This document shows positions 13,085 through 23,889 of a DNA stretch of 64,000 nt, piece by piece (position 1 is the first letter of the stretch; every line of letters begins with the position of its first letter). Source of the DNA: Phaseolus vulgaris (lineage: Eukaryota > Streptophyta > Magnoliopsida > Fabales > Fabaceae); contig NC_023753.2 of assembly GCF_000499845.2 (NCBI RefSeq), positions 11,945,181 to 12,009,180 of the forward strand, read 5' to 3'. The position numbers and the translations under genes were made by a program. The notes under the pieces are model-generated. The model saw only the letters and a program-made list of their open reading frames with translations, was not told the DNA's origin and searched no databases.

Positions 13085-13440
13085 AAGGTGTGAATAATGG
13101 GGTGATTTTTTTTAATAACAACTTTTATATAATATATTTTTCTCTTTTATTGGTAATTAAAACTCACATTTAAATGATAGCTTTTAAAAGTTATTAATTT
13201 TCATTTGTTAAGTTTTAGATTTATTTGATAATTACGGTTCAACTTATATAATTTTAAAAATTATTAATTATTATGTGAAGTCTAAGACTTACCTAGATAA
13301 CTAAAATTTTCATAATAATTTTAAAAATTATTGATAATAGTGTTAGTCTCGGATTCACTTGATAATCAAAATTTTGATTCACTTAATGATTTTGAAATTA
13401 TTGATTATCATATTGAGTTTATTTACATAATTTTTAATTG
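13085..13440 (-). repeat. Composite arm unit, truncated copy
   Basis: It repeats the outer 350 bases of the neighbouring unit (AAGGTGTGAATAATGGGGTG, then TTATTGGTAATTAAAACTC). It breaks off at 13440, where the GC-richer centre begins. It sits head-to-tail with the unit at 11746-13071, with a 13 bp spacer. Confidence 0.75.
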
Positions 13441-14034
13441 TTCCTGCGAGGGAGATGGGACCTAGAGAACTGTTGAAGGCTTTGTCTTCTTCCTTCCTTC
13501 GGGCAGGTTGCTAGGGTTTCACTGTGATCCTTCCGGTCTTCACGCTACTCCTTCAGCTCTCAGTCTCGGGTGAATGCCAAATGGGGGAGGTACCTGCAGA
13601 AGGCACTCCGACGCTCAAGTCAATAAAGAGGGTGTTTGACACTCGGGTGTGTACAGTGATAATGATGTACCTTTCTTATTGGAATGTGTGCTATTTATAT
13701 TATTTTAATGGGCTTACCTTATTGGCATGATTAGTGGAATGGATCACACTTATGGTTGCATTATCTAATTCTTAATGGTAATTTAGCTTCACTGACCTTG
13801 GTTTGAGCGTTAATGGTTAAATGTGTCGGTCGGCCAGGTCGTTCGTGGGGGTCTCGGTCATCTCGGGCAGGGAGACCGAGTCTTGGTCATCTCGGTCTCG
13901 TCCCATACCAGTACTCTTGCCCCCCAGGCTCGAGGATGGATATATCCGATGAGTCTTTGATGGTGGGTGTCAGTCAGTTCCCTTGGGTGTGTGACTGTTG
14001 GACTTCCCGAGGTGTGATGTGACCTCAGATAACA

Positions 14035-15504
14035 TGTTGGGTTTATTGGTGTCTAAGTTCAAGAGGGGAGGTGAATTGAGCTTATAAAAATTTCAAACAA
14101 ATTCAGACTTTTCTCAAAACAGAGCAAAAGAATCGATTTATTTTGAAAAGAACAGATTTATTTTTCAGCTCACTTCATCAAGACTGTATTTCAGCTATTT
14201 GATTTTCAGGTATTAAGAGTATTTACCTGTGAACAAAGTATCACATTGATATGCACATATGAAAACAGATTGTTGAATCAAGAGTCAATTTATGAATGTT
14301 GAACCACACACTTGAATGAACCTTGCAAATCGATAGACTTGATTTTCACATAACAATGTACTTCAATTATCACCAAATTAGACACTCAGATTTCAACAAG
14401 TTATTCAGATTGGTTTTTCAGAAATCAAGAGTAGTATGAACAGACCCAAAAAGAACATATTCAATTTTAATTGAACAAATTTATTTTCTGTCAGATCAAC
14501 ATACGAAACAGTAAATGAGTGCAAAGATTAAGAGAGATTGAACACCACAAGATTATATTGGTTCACTCAAATGAGCTACATCCAGTCTCACCTTTCCCAA
14601 GGTGAAATCCACTAAAAATAGTACAAAACAATTACACAACCTAATGTTCTTGAACCCTACAAGAACAAGACACACCTAACTGAAAAACCCTATTTCAGCA
14701 CCTTCAATTCTTCAAGAAACCCTATCAAGAAGAGTCTTACAACCACAATTACAAAGAAAATAAAGATGAAAATGAATACACCTAGAAGAAGAATGTAGAA
14801 TACAAAAAAGATCTACAGAACAACTTGCAAAACTAGTGACAACACCTCCTACCAAACTTAGGACTCTCAAGAACAAGCGCACATTTTTTCTTTTGGAAAA
14901 CTCTTCCAAGAACACGTGCAAATCATTTTTGAATTCTATGAAAACTCTTAATTTTTGTATCAAACTCGTTTTCTCAACACACCTTTTAGTGAAAATATGA
15001 CTCTCTTTATATAGGAAACGATTTATAACAGATTTTCAAAAAATTGTTTAAAAGGCTGTTATAAAAAGAACATATTGAAATTATAATGAATAAATTTATC
15101 TTCAAAAGGTCAAAGATAGTTTTTAAACCGTTGCAACTCAGTCGTTTTGATAGCATAAAAAGGCTAAGCCAAGTTACTTGGTACACAAAACAAAGTTATA
15201 AAAACTTTTAAAAAACAAGGCACCAGATAAAAAAGAATTTATTCATTTGAGGAACAACATATTCATTTTTTGTGCAGTAAAACATATTTTGGGAAAAACA
15301 TGAGAAAAACATTTAGAAAATGTTGTGCTTGATCTTATCACCTTGATAAGAGTTAAGAGGTGGGTCACGATGCAAAAAGTTCACTTTAAACACAGTCTAA
15401 CCTATATACAAGACTACCCAAGTACAATAACAATCTTCAAATCAAGACACACACTTTGCTACATCAAAAACATTAACTTGAAGGAGCCACATCCATCTTC
15501 AACA
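14035..15504 (+). mobile_element. Solo-LTR-like insertion, copy 1
   Basis: It begins TGTTGGG and ends TTCAACA. Near the start it has AAGAGGGGAGGTGAATTG. Further blocks are GAGCTACATCCAGTC, CTTGAACCCTACAAGAAC and GAATACACCTAG. The element at 18270-19345 shares these blocks in the same order. The flanks share the six bases AACATG, which may mark a target duplication of ambiguous register. It interrupts the LTR-like part of the gypsy-like element. No coding potential was seen. Confidence 0.6.
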
Positions 15505-15625
15505 TGCGTGACATGACCCACATTAATGAGGGGTTTTTCGGGTACGGGGCGTTGTGGACCGTTAGATCTAGGAGATCTAACGGTTGAGATCATTTTGACG
15601 TTTCGTATTCCGAGGTCCTTGGGCC

Positions 15626-15635
15626 CTATAAATAG
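15626..15635 (+). promoter_or_regulatory. TATA box of the gypsy-like element
   Basis: CTATAAATAG follows a GC-rich stretch and lies about 150 bp upstream of the first ATG of the Transposase_28-like gene at 15778. It is a good match to a plant TATA box and is likely the element's own promoter. Confidence 0.5.
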
Positions 15636-15777
15636 TGGTCCCAATAGTGTCGAGGTACTGTGCTTTTTATTTGTCAGTGATCTGATAGTCGAGCAATCTC
15701 TCGCCCTAGTTCTGACAATCAAGTAATCTCTCGTCCTCCTGCTTTATTCTCGTCTTCGGCTTTGCATAAGGTTAGTT

Positions 15778-17824
15778 ATGTTAACCTTGTCTCGGCCCAC
15801 GTCTTCTTCTGGTCGCCCTTCTCCTCCTCTCGCCCATCTCTCTTCCTCTTCTTCTTCTTCTTCTTCATCCTCTACTACCGATTCCTTGTCGGTCGGGGTA
15901 GCCGATGTGCCACTTTAGGTAGAGGTAGTCAGGGGGGATGATCCGACCAATGTTGTTGACCGGTCGGACTCTCCCTCGCTAGGTGTTCCTCTGGTGGACC
16001 TTAGCTAGGTGGACTCTAAGGTAGTTGGGATCTCGTCCTCCTATTCGACCGAGACCTATGTATCCAAGTTTTTGGATAAGTGCCCAATTTTAAAGGTGGG
16101 CGAACATTCTAGTTTTTTTAGCGTTGTGCCTTGCTTGTCCACCGAGAGTGTTTATTTGGGGAGACTAGGGACCGATCCCCCATTCTTCTACATATATACC
16201 TGTCTCTTTGCAGACTTACACGTTTCTCTTCCTTTTGACAAGTTCACAATGGGTGTCCTTCGGGAGCTCAATGTGGCTCCCACCCAAACACCTGGGCATC
16301 CATTCAGGCCTTTCGCCTGTTGTGCGACGTCCTACACCTTCACCCTTCTCCTTCTTCTTTTCTTTCTTACTATACCTCTCACCCCGCCCAACCTGTCTCT
16401 TGGCACTCCCTGATCGGTCGGTCAGGGAGTGTTCTTTTCAACTCTTTCGTCATCTCTTACAAGAGATTCAAACAGAGATTTGTCAAAGTTATCATTCGGT
16501 CGGAGGCGACGACCTATTTTTTTGACGAGGTTAGTCGATCACGATTCCATCTCTACTGGACTAGCCAACCTCGTGACTTTAAGGAGTGGCCGAGGCCGAT
16601 AGGAGGTGCGGACGAGCTAGAGATTCTCTCGCTCTTTGATGCACTCCTGAGGAAGCTTCCCACCAGAAGGCTGATCAATGCTTATACCGAGTCGACACGA
16701 TGGGCGACCGTTAAGGGTATGAGTCTTTACTTTTTTTATCGGTCGGTCTTGGTAGTTCACCTTCTAATTCTTGTTATTTTTTGCAGAAATCATGATGGAA
16801 GAATCCCTAGTTGGTGCCGACGTCTTGGATGCTTAGAGAAAACAGGCGACCAAGCAAAAGGGACGTCGAAGTATTGACACGCTGCCTACCATGAAGGGCA
16901 CGGATTCCCGTGCTGACAAGGCCTCGACCGACCCTTCAAGAAAGTCCAAGAAAAGGTCAAGGGAGGGTGGTAACATCGCTACCACCACATGTTCCCCTAG
17001 CTCCTTGCCGACATCGCCTCCTCGTCGGGATGCGGTCGAGGTGGAATCGCGCTCTCCCAAGCGCGTGCTGAAGGCGGTTGACCCCCGAGACCGGGCATAC
17101 GGTCGAGGTCTCTATGTCGCCCCTGGCCCTTCTGGGGTGACATGCTGTTCACTCAAGCAGTGTGCCTGGCGCTTCCCGAGGCCACCCGGGAGGTCATCCG
17201 AGTCGTCCCCTCATCGAACTTACTGAGGGGCGACTTTGAAATGCTTTGTTGTTCGATGGTGATGATCCAGCTGGGTTGTCAGGAACGAGACCGCCATGCC
17301 GAGGAGATATCCCGGTTGGATCATCAGTTGATCGAGGCGTTCGGCCACCTGAAACAATCTTTGGCTGCCAACTCCGATCTCTCAAAGAGGTTGGACCGGA
17401 GGTGGCCGAGAAGAAGAAGGCTCAACATGAGGTTGTTGAGGCTGGACGTTGCCTGGCAGAGGTGGAAGCCGAAATGGCGAGGGTGGTGGCTGAAAACACC
17501 CAACTGAAGAAAATGGTCGAGGAGAGGGATAAGAAAATATCATCCTCAACGACCGAGCTGACCACTCTAAAAGCTGCTAAGGACGAGGCCGAAGCAGAAC
17601 TGGGTCGCAACTTCGATCATACTGACAAGTTGCTGAAGCAGAGCTTCCTTCGGGCCGTCCGTCAAGCTCATGTGCTTTATGGAGGGTCGCTGACCTCTGG
17701 TGCCTTCGATCTTGATCACAAAGTGTACCAAGGTCAGATCATGCCTATTGCCGAGATAAAGGCTCTAGTGAAGAAGCAAGTTGGGTCAACCGAAGGCAAG
17801 GGAGACGAAGACAATGAAGATTAG
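15778..17824 (+). pseudogene. Transposase_28-like (putative gypsy-type transposon) protein, broken
   Basis: The reading starts MLTLSRPTSSSGRPSPP, with a Ser run at about residues 23-33. In-frame stops occur near 15916 and 16006. The body reads FTMGVLRELNVAPTQ. A frameshift near 16290 leads into CDVLHLHPSPSSFLSYY, YKRFKQRFVKV and FHLYWTSQPRDFKEWP, the layout of the PF04195 family. A GT-AG intron is likely at about 16717-16785. The second half is basic (KKSRKRS-like) and then strongly coiled coil (EVEAEMARVVAENTQLKKM), ending GDEDNED-stop at 17824. At least two more frame changes occur near 17140 and 17385. Such proteins occur in gypsy-related plant elements; their biochemical function is not established. 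Confidence 0.7.
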
Positions 17825-17984
17825 TTTCGCCTTCGACCAGGTTGTGGCCTCTTATTTTGTATTCTCTCTCCTCCGAGGTCGGGGTGTGGCCTCTCCCTCT
17901 TGCTCGTATTAATATATCAGTCTTTTTCCTTATATTTTGTATTCGGTCTTAATGAATTTAAATAAATTTTTCACAAGTTAAAAG

Positions 17985-18159
17985 TGTCGGTCTCCATTTG
18001 ATTGGGCGGTCGACCTTCAATGCGAGTCTTTAATTTGAACAAGTTGAACTGACAGTCGACCTTTAATGTGGTTGTTTATTCAAACAAGTTGAATGGACGA
18101 TCGTCCTTCATTGCGAATGCTTAATCGAACAAGTTAAATGGGCGATCGACCTTTATTTC
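17985..18159 (+). repeat. Short tandem repeats, about 45-50 bp
   Basis: Three to four diverged units built on GAACAAGTTGAATGGxCGAT and CGACCTTxAATGxGAxT. They lie in the 3' region of the gypsy-like element and end where the right composite arm begins. Confidence 0.65.
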
Positions 18160-18269
18160 AAGGTGTAGGTAGTTGGGACAAAGGGATGTCACAAGTATTG
18201 CCCAAGGCCTGAGCAAAGGTTTTCCTATGTCCTTGCGTAGCAACCGCCTTCTTAATTAGAACTAGTTCG

Positions 18270-19345
18270 TGTTCGAATTATTGGCCTTAAACAAGAGGGG
18301 GGAGAGGGTGAATTGTTTATAAAACATTTTCGCAAATATTAAAGGTAGATTAAAAGTCAATGAGGAATCAATGAATTAGAAATCAGTTCAGCCAATTTCA
18401 AAACTGTTTTTAATGTGATTGCAGAAAATCAACTGGTTGTTTTTTTGAAACAATCGATTATTTATATCAGCAATATTAAAAATTAAAGCAAAACCTATTT
18501 AAAGAGAGTAGGGATAAAGAGATTAACACAAAAAGTTTATACTTATTCACTCTTTACCAAGAGCTACATCCAATCATCAACAACCACTGAGAATTCACTA
18601 AGTAATCAAAAACCTTGATTACACAAAACACACCAAAGTGATGATCTTGAACCCTTCAAGAACACACATCACCTTTGGAAAATACACCACAGATTTTAGA
18701 ACAACCTCTGAAACTGCACAACAACAATTCTTACAGAAATATAGTAGTAAAAAGAGAAAATAATGAGTACACCTAGGTACAAACACATATTAAAGCAAAA
18801 TGAATACAACACAATCATATTCCCCTCTTAGAAAAGATTCAAATCTTTTAGCAATCTTGGAAAACTGATTTGAATAATTTCTCTTTAATTAATTCAAACC
18901 AGGAGTGTAAAATAACTTATTTAAACTCCAATAAGTTGGGCAAAGCATTTAATGCAAGAGCCAAAATAGTTTAAATCATTTAAATTAGATTAAAGCCACT
19001 TAACAAAATTTTGTTAAGGTTTTTAGAAAACACAATCGATTGAAAACACGAAACAATCGATCGAATTTGTTTGATAGCAAGGTGAAACAAAGTCAAGTGT
19101 TTTCAAATCCTTTTCAAAAAGCTCTAAGTGTAAAACATTCAGTTGAATCGAAATTTCAACATGTTGACTTTTCACTTTCCTTTGAAAACACATATTTTTG
19201 AAAAGAATTAAAATCAAACAACCTTGGATCATCAATTAGAATGGATTAACAAATTCAGCTACTATAGACACATACACACAACCAACAACAATGATCTTCA
19301 TGCATTCCACTTGAATTTGGAGACATCAAAGCACCTTGTTCAACA
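18270..19345 (+). mobile_element. Solo-LTR-like insertion, copy 2
   Basis: It starts TGTTCGAATTATTGG and ends GTTCAACA. It shares the internal blocks of the 14035-15504 copy (GGGTGAATTG, GAGCTACATCC, CTTGAACCCTTCAAGAAC, GAGTACACCTAGGTAC). The flanks GTTCG and ATTCG are a near-match for a 5-bp target duplication. The empty site can be read from the uninterrupted unit at 20892-22059. CAATCGATTG words recur inside. No ORF of note. Confidence 0.6.
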
Positions 19346-19442
19346 ATTCGTTCTCTTTCAAACAACCCTAAGGTGTAAAGAAACTGGCAGAGGCCTCTGC
19401 CATTCTTGAAGTTCCACAAAACTCCAAGAAAAGACCCCATTG

Positions 19443-19905
19443 ACCCTACAGCACCACCGCCATCAACACTTGCACACGTTTCTTTATAAAACTCTTGACT
19501 TTACCATAAATTAGATTTGACAACATAAAAAAGGTGGCAACTTTTGTTGTGTGCAATGCATTGAGACCACCTCCAGCAACACGTGCACACGTTTCTTTCT
19601 AAAATCTTTGTCTTGACCACAAATTCGATCTGGATGCACAAAAAAAGTGTCAACTTTAGTTGTGTGCAATGCCTTGACACCACCGCCAGCAACACCCTCA
19701 CACGTTTCTTTATAACCATCTTGACTTTACCACAAATTAGATCTGGCTAGATGAAAAAAGGGTAACTTTTTTTGTATGTACACCACTGCCAATAACACTC
19801 ACACACGTTTCTTGATAAGAATCTTGACTTTACCACAAATTGTGATAAAAATCTTGACTTTACCACAAATTAGAACTGGTTACATGAAAAAGGTGACAAC
19901 TTTTT
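19443..19905. repeat. Tandem repeats, about 115 bp, right arm unit 1
   Basis: Diverged units with ACACGTTTCTTTATAAAA, ATCTTGACTTTACCACAAATT, GGCAACTTTTGTTGTGTGCA and ATGCCTTGACACCACC. The block is the reverse complement of 12369-12860. The last unit contains a short direct duplication of ATCTTGACTTTACCACAAATT. Confidence 0.8.
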
Positions 19906-20367
19906 TTGTGTGCAATAGAATTTCCAAGAAAAAGTTTTTTTTTGAAGAACAATTTTATATTAACAATCTTAATTATAAAGCAAGTATGAGAAATAACATT
20001 ATAATTAATAATATTTTAGATTATTATGTTAATGAAATTTTAATTATCAAGTAAATTTGAAACTTATCATGACTAATAATATTTAAAATGATTATGTGAA
20101 TAAAAATGTTAGTTATTAGAAAAAGTACAAAAACTTAAACATGATCATAAATAACTTTTAAAAAATTATGTAAATAAACTCTAAGATAATCAATAATTTT
20201 CAAAATCATTAAGTGGATCAAAATTTTAATTATCAAGTGAATTTAAGAGTAACATTATTATCAATAATTTTTAAAATTATTATGAAAATGTTAGTTATCT
20301 AGGTAAGTCTTAGACTTTACATAATAATTAATAAATTTTAAAATTATATGAATAAAACCATAGTTAT

Positions 20368-20746
20368 TATTAAGAAGTGGACTTTAAGCCTAACTCAACC
20401 CCATAAAACCGGCTCAATAAGGTGAGGTTTGCACCCACTTATAAACAATGAAAGGCTCTAATCTCTAGTCGATGTGGGATCTCCAACACACCCCCCTCAT
20501 GCCGAGACTACCAACTCGTGCGTGAGACTATATATTTTGGGTGGTCCGATAGCGGCCCGATAGCGGGTGGCACGATAGGCCCAACAAATACTCGCTAGGA
20601 TAGGCTCGAAATGGCTCTGATACCATATTACGAAGTGGACTTTAAGCCTAACTCAACCCCATAAAACCGGCTCAATAAGGTGAGGTTTGCACCCACTTAT
20701 AAACAATGAAAGACTCTAATCTCTAGTCGATGTGGGATCTCCAACA
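20368..20746 (-). mobile_element. Complete TRIM retrotransposon, 379 bp
   Basis: Two 121 bp LTRs (20626-20746 as 5' LTR and 20368-20488 as 3' LTR) flank about 137 bp. On the minus strand the LTR starts TGTTGGAGATCCCACATCG and ends CGTAATA or CTTAATA. A primer-binding site TGGTATCAGAGCC, complementary to initiator tRNA-Met, directly follows the 5' LTR. A purine run GAGGGGGG precedes the 3' LTR. The 5-bp target duplication GTTAT is exact (20363-20367 and 20747-20751). It has no coding capacity, so it moves only with help from an autonomous element. Confidence 0.92.
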
Positions 20747-20891
20747 GTTATCAAATAAATTAAAACGGAAAAAATGATAATTAATAACTTTTAAAATCTA
20801 TCATGTAAATGTGAGTTTTAATTACCAATAAAAGAGAAAAAATATTATATAAAAGTTGTTATAAAAAAAAACCACCCCAATATTTACACCC

Positions 20892-22059
20892 TACTTCGAG
20901 ATGTAGGTAGTTTGAACAAAGGGATGTCACAAATATTGTAAGAGGCCTGAACAAAGATTTTCCTATGTCCTTGCCTAGCAACCGCCTTCTAAATTAGAAC
21001 CACTTTGTTCTCTTTTAAACAACCCGAAGGTATAAAGAAACATTCAGAGGCCTATGAAATTCTTGAAGTTCCAAAAAACTCCAAGAAAAGACACCCTTGA
21101 CCCTACAGTAACACCGCTAGTAGCACTCACACGCTTTTCTTTATAAAAATATGGACTTTACCACAAAGTAGATCTGGCAACATAAAAAAAAGGTGGCAAC
21201 TTTTGTTGTGTGCAATGCCTTGACACCATTGCCAGCAACACGTGCACTCTTTTCTTCGTAAAAATCTTAACTTTACCACAAATTAGATTTGGCTACGCAA
21301 AAAAAGTGGCAACTTTTGTTGTGTGCAATGTCTTGACACCACCCCTGGCAGCACCCGCACACGTTTCTTTATAAAAATCTTGACTTGACCACATATTAGG
21401 TATGGCTACACAAAAAAAGTGGTAACTTTTGTTGTGTGAAATGCCTTGACACCACCGCTAGCAACACCAAACACGTTTCTTTATATAAATATTGACTTTA
21501 CCACAAATTAGATCTGGCTACATGAAAAAGGACAACTTTTGTTGTATGCAATGCCTTGACACCACTGTCAACAACACCCACACATGTTTCTTGATATGAA
21601 TCTTGACTTTACCACAAATTGTGATAAAAATCTTGACTTTACCACAAATTATAACTAACTACATGAAAAAGGTGACAACTTTTTTTGTGTACAATAGAAT
21701 TTCCAAGAAGAAATTTTTCATTGAAGAACAATTTTTTTATTAACAATTTTAATTATTAAGTAAGTATAAGAAATAACATTATAATTAATAATTTTTTAGA
21801 TTATTCTGTCAATGAAATTTTAATTATCAAGTAAATTTGAAACTTATCATGACTAATAATTTTAAAAATGATTATGTGAATAAAAATGTTAGCTATTAAA
21901 AAAAGTACAAAACTTAAACATGGATCATAAATTCAATATGATAATCAATAATTTTCAAAATCATTAAATGGATCAAAATTTTAATTATCAAGTGAATATG
22001 AGAGTAACATTATTATCCATAATTTTTAAAATTATTATGAAAATTTTAGTTATCTAGGT
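20892..22059 (+). repeat. Composite arm unit, right copy 2 (3'-truncated)
   Basis: It follows directly on the previous unit, head-to-tail, starting GATGTAGGTAGTTTGAACA. It contains the CCTATGTCCTTGCCTAGCAA block, the tandem repeats and the AT-rich half. It stops at GTTATCTAGG (22059), about 280 bases short of a full unit, where the gag relic begins. It has no insertions, so it is useful as the empty-site reference. Confidence 0.75.
21115..21710. repeat. Tandem repeats, about 115 bp, right arm unit 2
   Basis: Five to six diverged units of the same family as 19443-19905. The repeated words are ACCACAAATTAGATCTGGCT, GGCAACTTTTGTTGTGTGCA and CTTGACACCA. Copy number differs from the other arms. 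Confidence 0.8.
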
Positions 22060-23450
22060 TGGGAAAGTCGAACAAGCTCGAGATTGAAAGTTTCTTGTAG
22101 CATTACATTGTAGCTAGCATTAAAAGGTCTATATGTGTCAAACTTGTTTATGCACCTTCTCTTGAAGCTCTGGCTAGAGGAGGAAAAGCAATTTGACCTT
22201 TAACTCGTTTTCTGGCTTCTGAGCTCTCTTCAATGTTGATGTATCTAGCCGCTTATTCTCGGAGGGTATCCATGTTGGTCGGAGGATCGACGCACAAAGA
22301 GTCTAAGAAAGAGCTTGGTCAAAAACCTAATTTCATATAATGCATTACAACACAATGCAAGTTGGGGATGTTCATGGATGCTTTGACAAACGTAGTCAAT
22401 ATATTATCGTGATGGCTTGGTGTCCCCTTTGAATGACATTTTGAAGAGACATGAAATATGTTACAATGAATTTGCAATCTTGTAAACCAAGTTGTAAACC
22501 TGTTCTAGAAGGTCTCAAAAAAGTCGATCGAGAGGGTAGGTAACAAGTACTACCATTTGAGAGTTATTCCTTTCAAGGTTGTTGGGAATAACTGACAATG
22601 TATGCGAAGATATTTGGAAAAAATTTTGGCTTGACTGAAATAAGCCTTGACGTGAGCTACCGGGTCCAAGGACCCATCATATTTTTCAAAGTTTGGCCAC
22701 CGCCATGTCTCTAGTAACTAGACCTGCATTACCTCGAGGGTAAAATGATGAAAATGCGCTAATTCTTGCATGTGTCCCACCCTTAGAGGGAGGTGGTAGT
22801 GCTTTGAAAGACAATTGTTGTGGGCACAACCAAACTTCTAAAGTGTGTGATCAAACTCGGGTTCCCAGTTGTAAGGCATAAACTATCCTCGCTAATATGA
22901 TGTAATTTGGAACTAAAGGAACTAGTGGAACGCTTGCAACCGATCTTCCTTGTATACTCGACAATGCTCTATTGTCGTCGTCATCCGGTTTTGAAGGAAA
23001 TGTAGGACGAGACTTAACTTCCTACTTTGTGCAGTGTCGTACAGACGACTCTGAGTGATGGGTTGTTCTGTCATGTTGGAGCGAGGTGATTTGTTGGTGA
23101 AGAGATCATATTTCATTATGATGTTGCTTCTTAAGAGACTAAATTTCGTCTTGATGTTGGTTCCTCACCAATTCTATGTCCTTTTGTATGTCAGTGATAA
23201 CTTGATGAACGACTGGTTTGTTCCTTTGGAGGACATTGCCAATGTGGGTATTGAGGAATTCTATAGCGGATGGGTCCATCTTCATGTAAGATGTTGATGT
23301 AGTTGTTTGGCTTATGGTGTATACCATAAAAGTTGTGGTATTGGAAGAGTTTTACCAGGGTCTCAAGGTGGACGCTAAAGGTTCTTATCAAGAATTAGTT
23401 GGAGTTGTCCAAAGTGGATGCCCGAGTTGTGTAATTGAACCAACTTTTTC
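22060..23450 (-). pseudogene. Ty3/gypsy gag relic
   Basis: The minus strand encodes the conserved gag core PNFEKYDGSLDPVAHVKAY followed by RIHCQLFPTTLKGITLKW (about 22705-22565). It continues through a degraded stretch down to about 22150. Stops and frameshifts interrupt it. The motif YDG-x-DP-x2-H-x3-Y followed by LFPTTLKG-x2-LxWY is typical of the gypsy gag (PF03732) of plant elements. The upstream part (22700-23450) is probably the N-terminal gag and leader, badly decayed. It abuts the truncated right end of the composite. No pol or LTR could be assigned to it. Confidence 0.75.
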
Positions 23451-23562
23451 ATTGATTTAGTGATTGAAATCAAGTGATGGTCCACTTTCAGGAGGCTCTT
23501 TGATGCTAAGTCAATAAGAGTTCTAAAGTATAAATGATTGTAATGAGTAAAAATAGTGAAAA

Positions 23563-23585
23563 TTATATATATATATATATATATA
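23563..23585. repeat. (AT)n microsatellite
   Basis: An uninterrupted AT dinucleotide run of about 23 bases next to the gag relic. Confidence 0.9.
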
Positions 23586-23889
23586 ACTTGTGTCAGTAAC
23601 TACCACCGTTATCAGATATTAAATAAGTTCACTAAGGAACATAAATGAATTACTTTCGTTTTAACAAAATAAACAACAACTACAAGAGGTTAATCCATAT
23701 TAATATGAATAAGTATTAAGTGCTTCATATTTTTCAGTACAAAATCATACAAACATGAACTAATTATTAATCTATTTTGTTACAAAGGACCTACACGTCC
23801 CATCCTGATTTAGCGGCCTAATGATGAGTCTGATAAAATTGGACCATACTTACTTTTTTTTTGCCACTTGAAGAAAAACTTAAATGTTA

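Larger units (their letters stand above)
13441..18159 (+). mobile_element. Decayed non-autonomous gypsy-like element (centre of the composite)
   Basis: A GC-richer island with LTR-like sequence at 13441-14034 (motif CTGCAGAAGGCACTCCGACG). The LTR-like sequence resumes at 15505-15777, where it carries a TATA box. After that come a Transposase_28-like gene and a 3' segment with short tandem repeats. No protease, reverse transcriptase or integrase was seen, so it would depend on a partner for movement. A 1.47 kb solo-LTR-like insertion splits the 5' part. Exact LTR boundaries could not be fixed. Confidence 0.6.
18160..20891 (+). repeat. Composite arm unit, right copy 1 (interrupted)
   Basis: It begins AAGGTGTAGGTAGTTGGGAC and follows the same block order as the left unit, in the opposite orientation. 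It ends TTTACACCC at 20891. A solo-LTR-like element (18270-19345) and a TRIM (20368-20746) are inserted in it. Without these the unit is about 1.28 kb, the size of the uninterrupted left copy. Confidence 0.75.
11746..22059. mobile_element. Palindromic composite element with tandem-unit arms (foldback-like)
   Basis: Two arms in inverted orientation flank a GC-richer centre (13441-18159). The left arm holds one full unit (11746-13071) and a truncated one (13085-13440), both reading leftward. The right arm holds units at 18160-20891 and 20892-22059, both reading rightward. Units start near AAGGTGTAGGTAGTT and end with ACACCTTA or a close variant, so each has short AAGGTGT/ACACCTT inverted ends. 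The arrangement resembles plant foldback or long-TIR elements. It could also be an accidental inverted pile-up of a non-autonomous repeat. Later insertions (two solo-LTR-like elements and a TRIM) are nested inside. No transposase belonging to the arms is visible. Confidence 0.65.

Noticed and set aside
20368..20746. TRIM considered as Cassandra (5S-rRNA-bearing TRIM)
   Set aside because: The LTR has a GGGTGCAAACCTCA stretch superficially like 5S sequence, but the ordered 5S box A, intermediate element and box C are not there.
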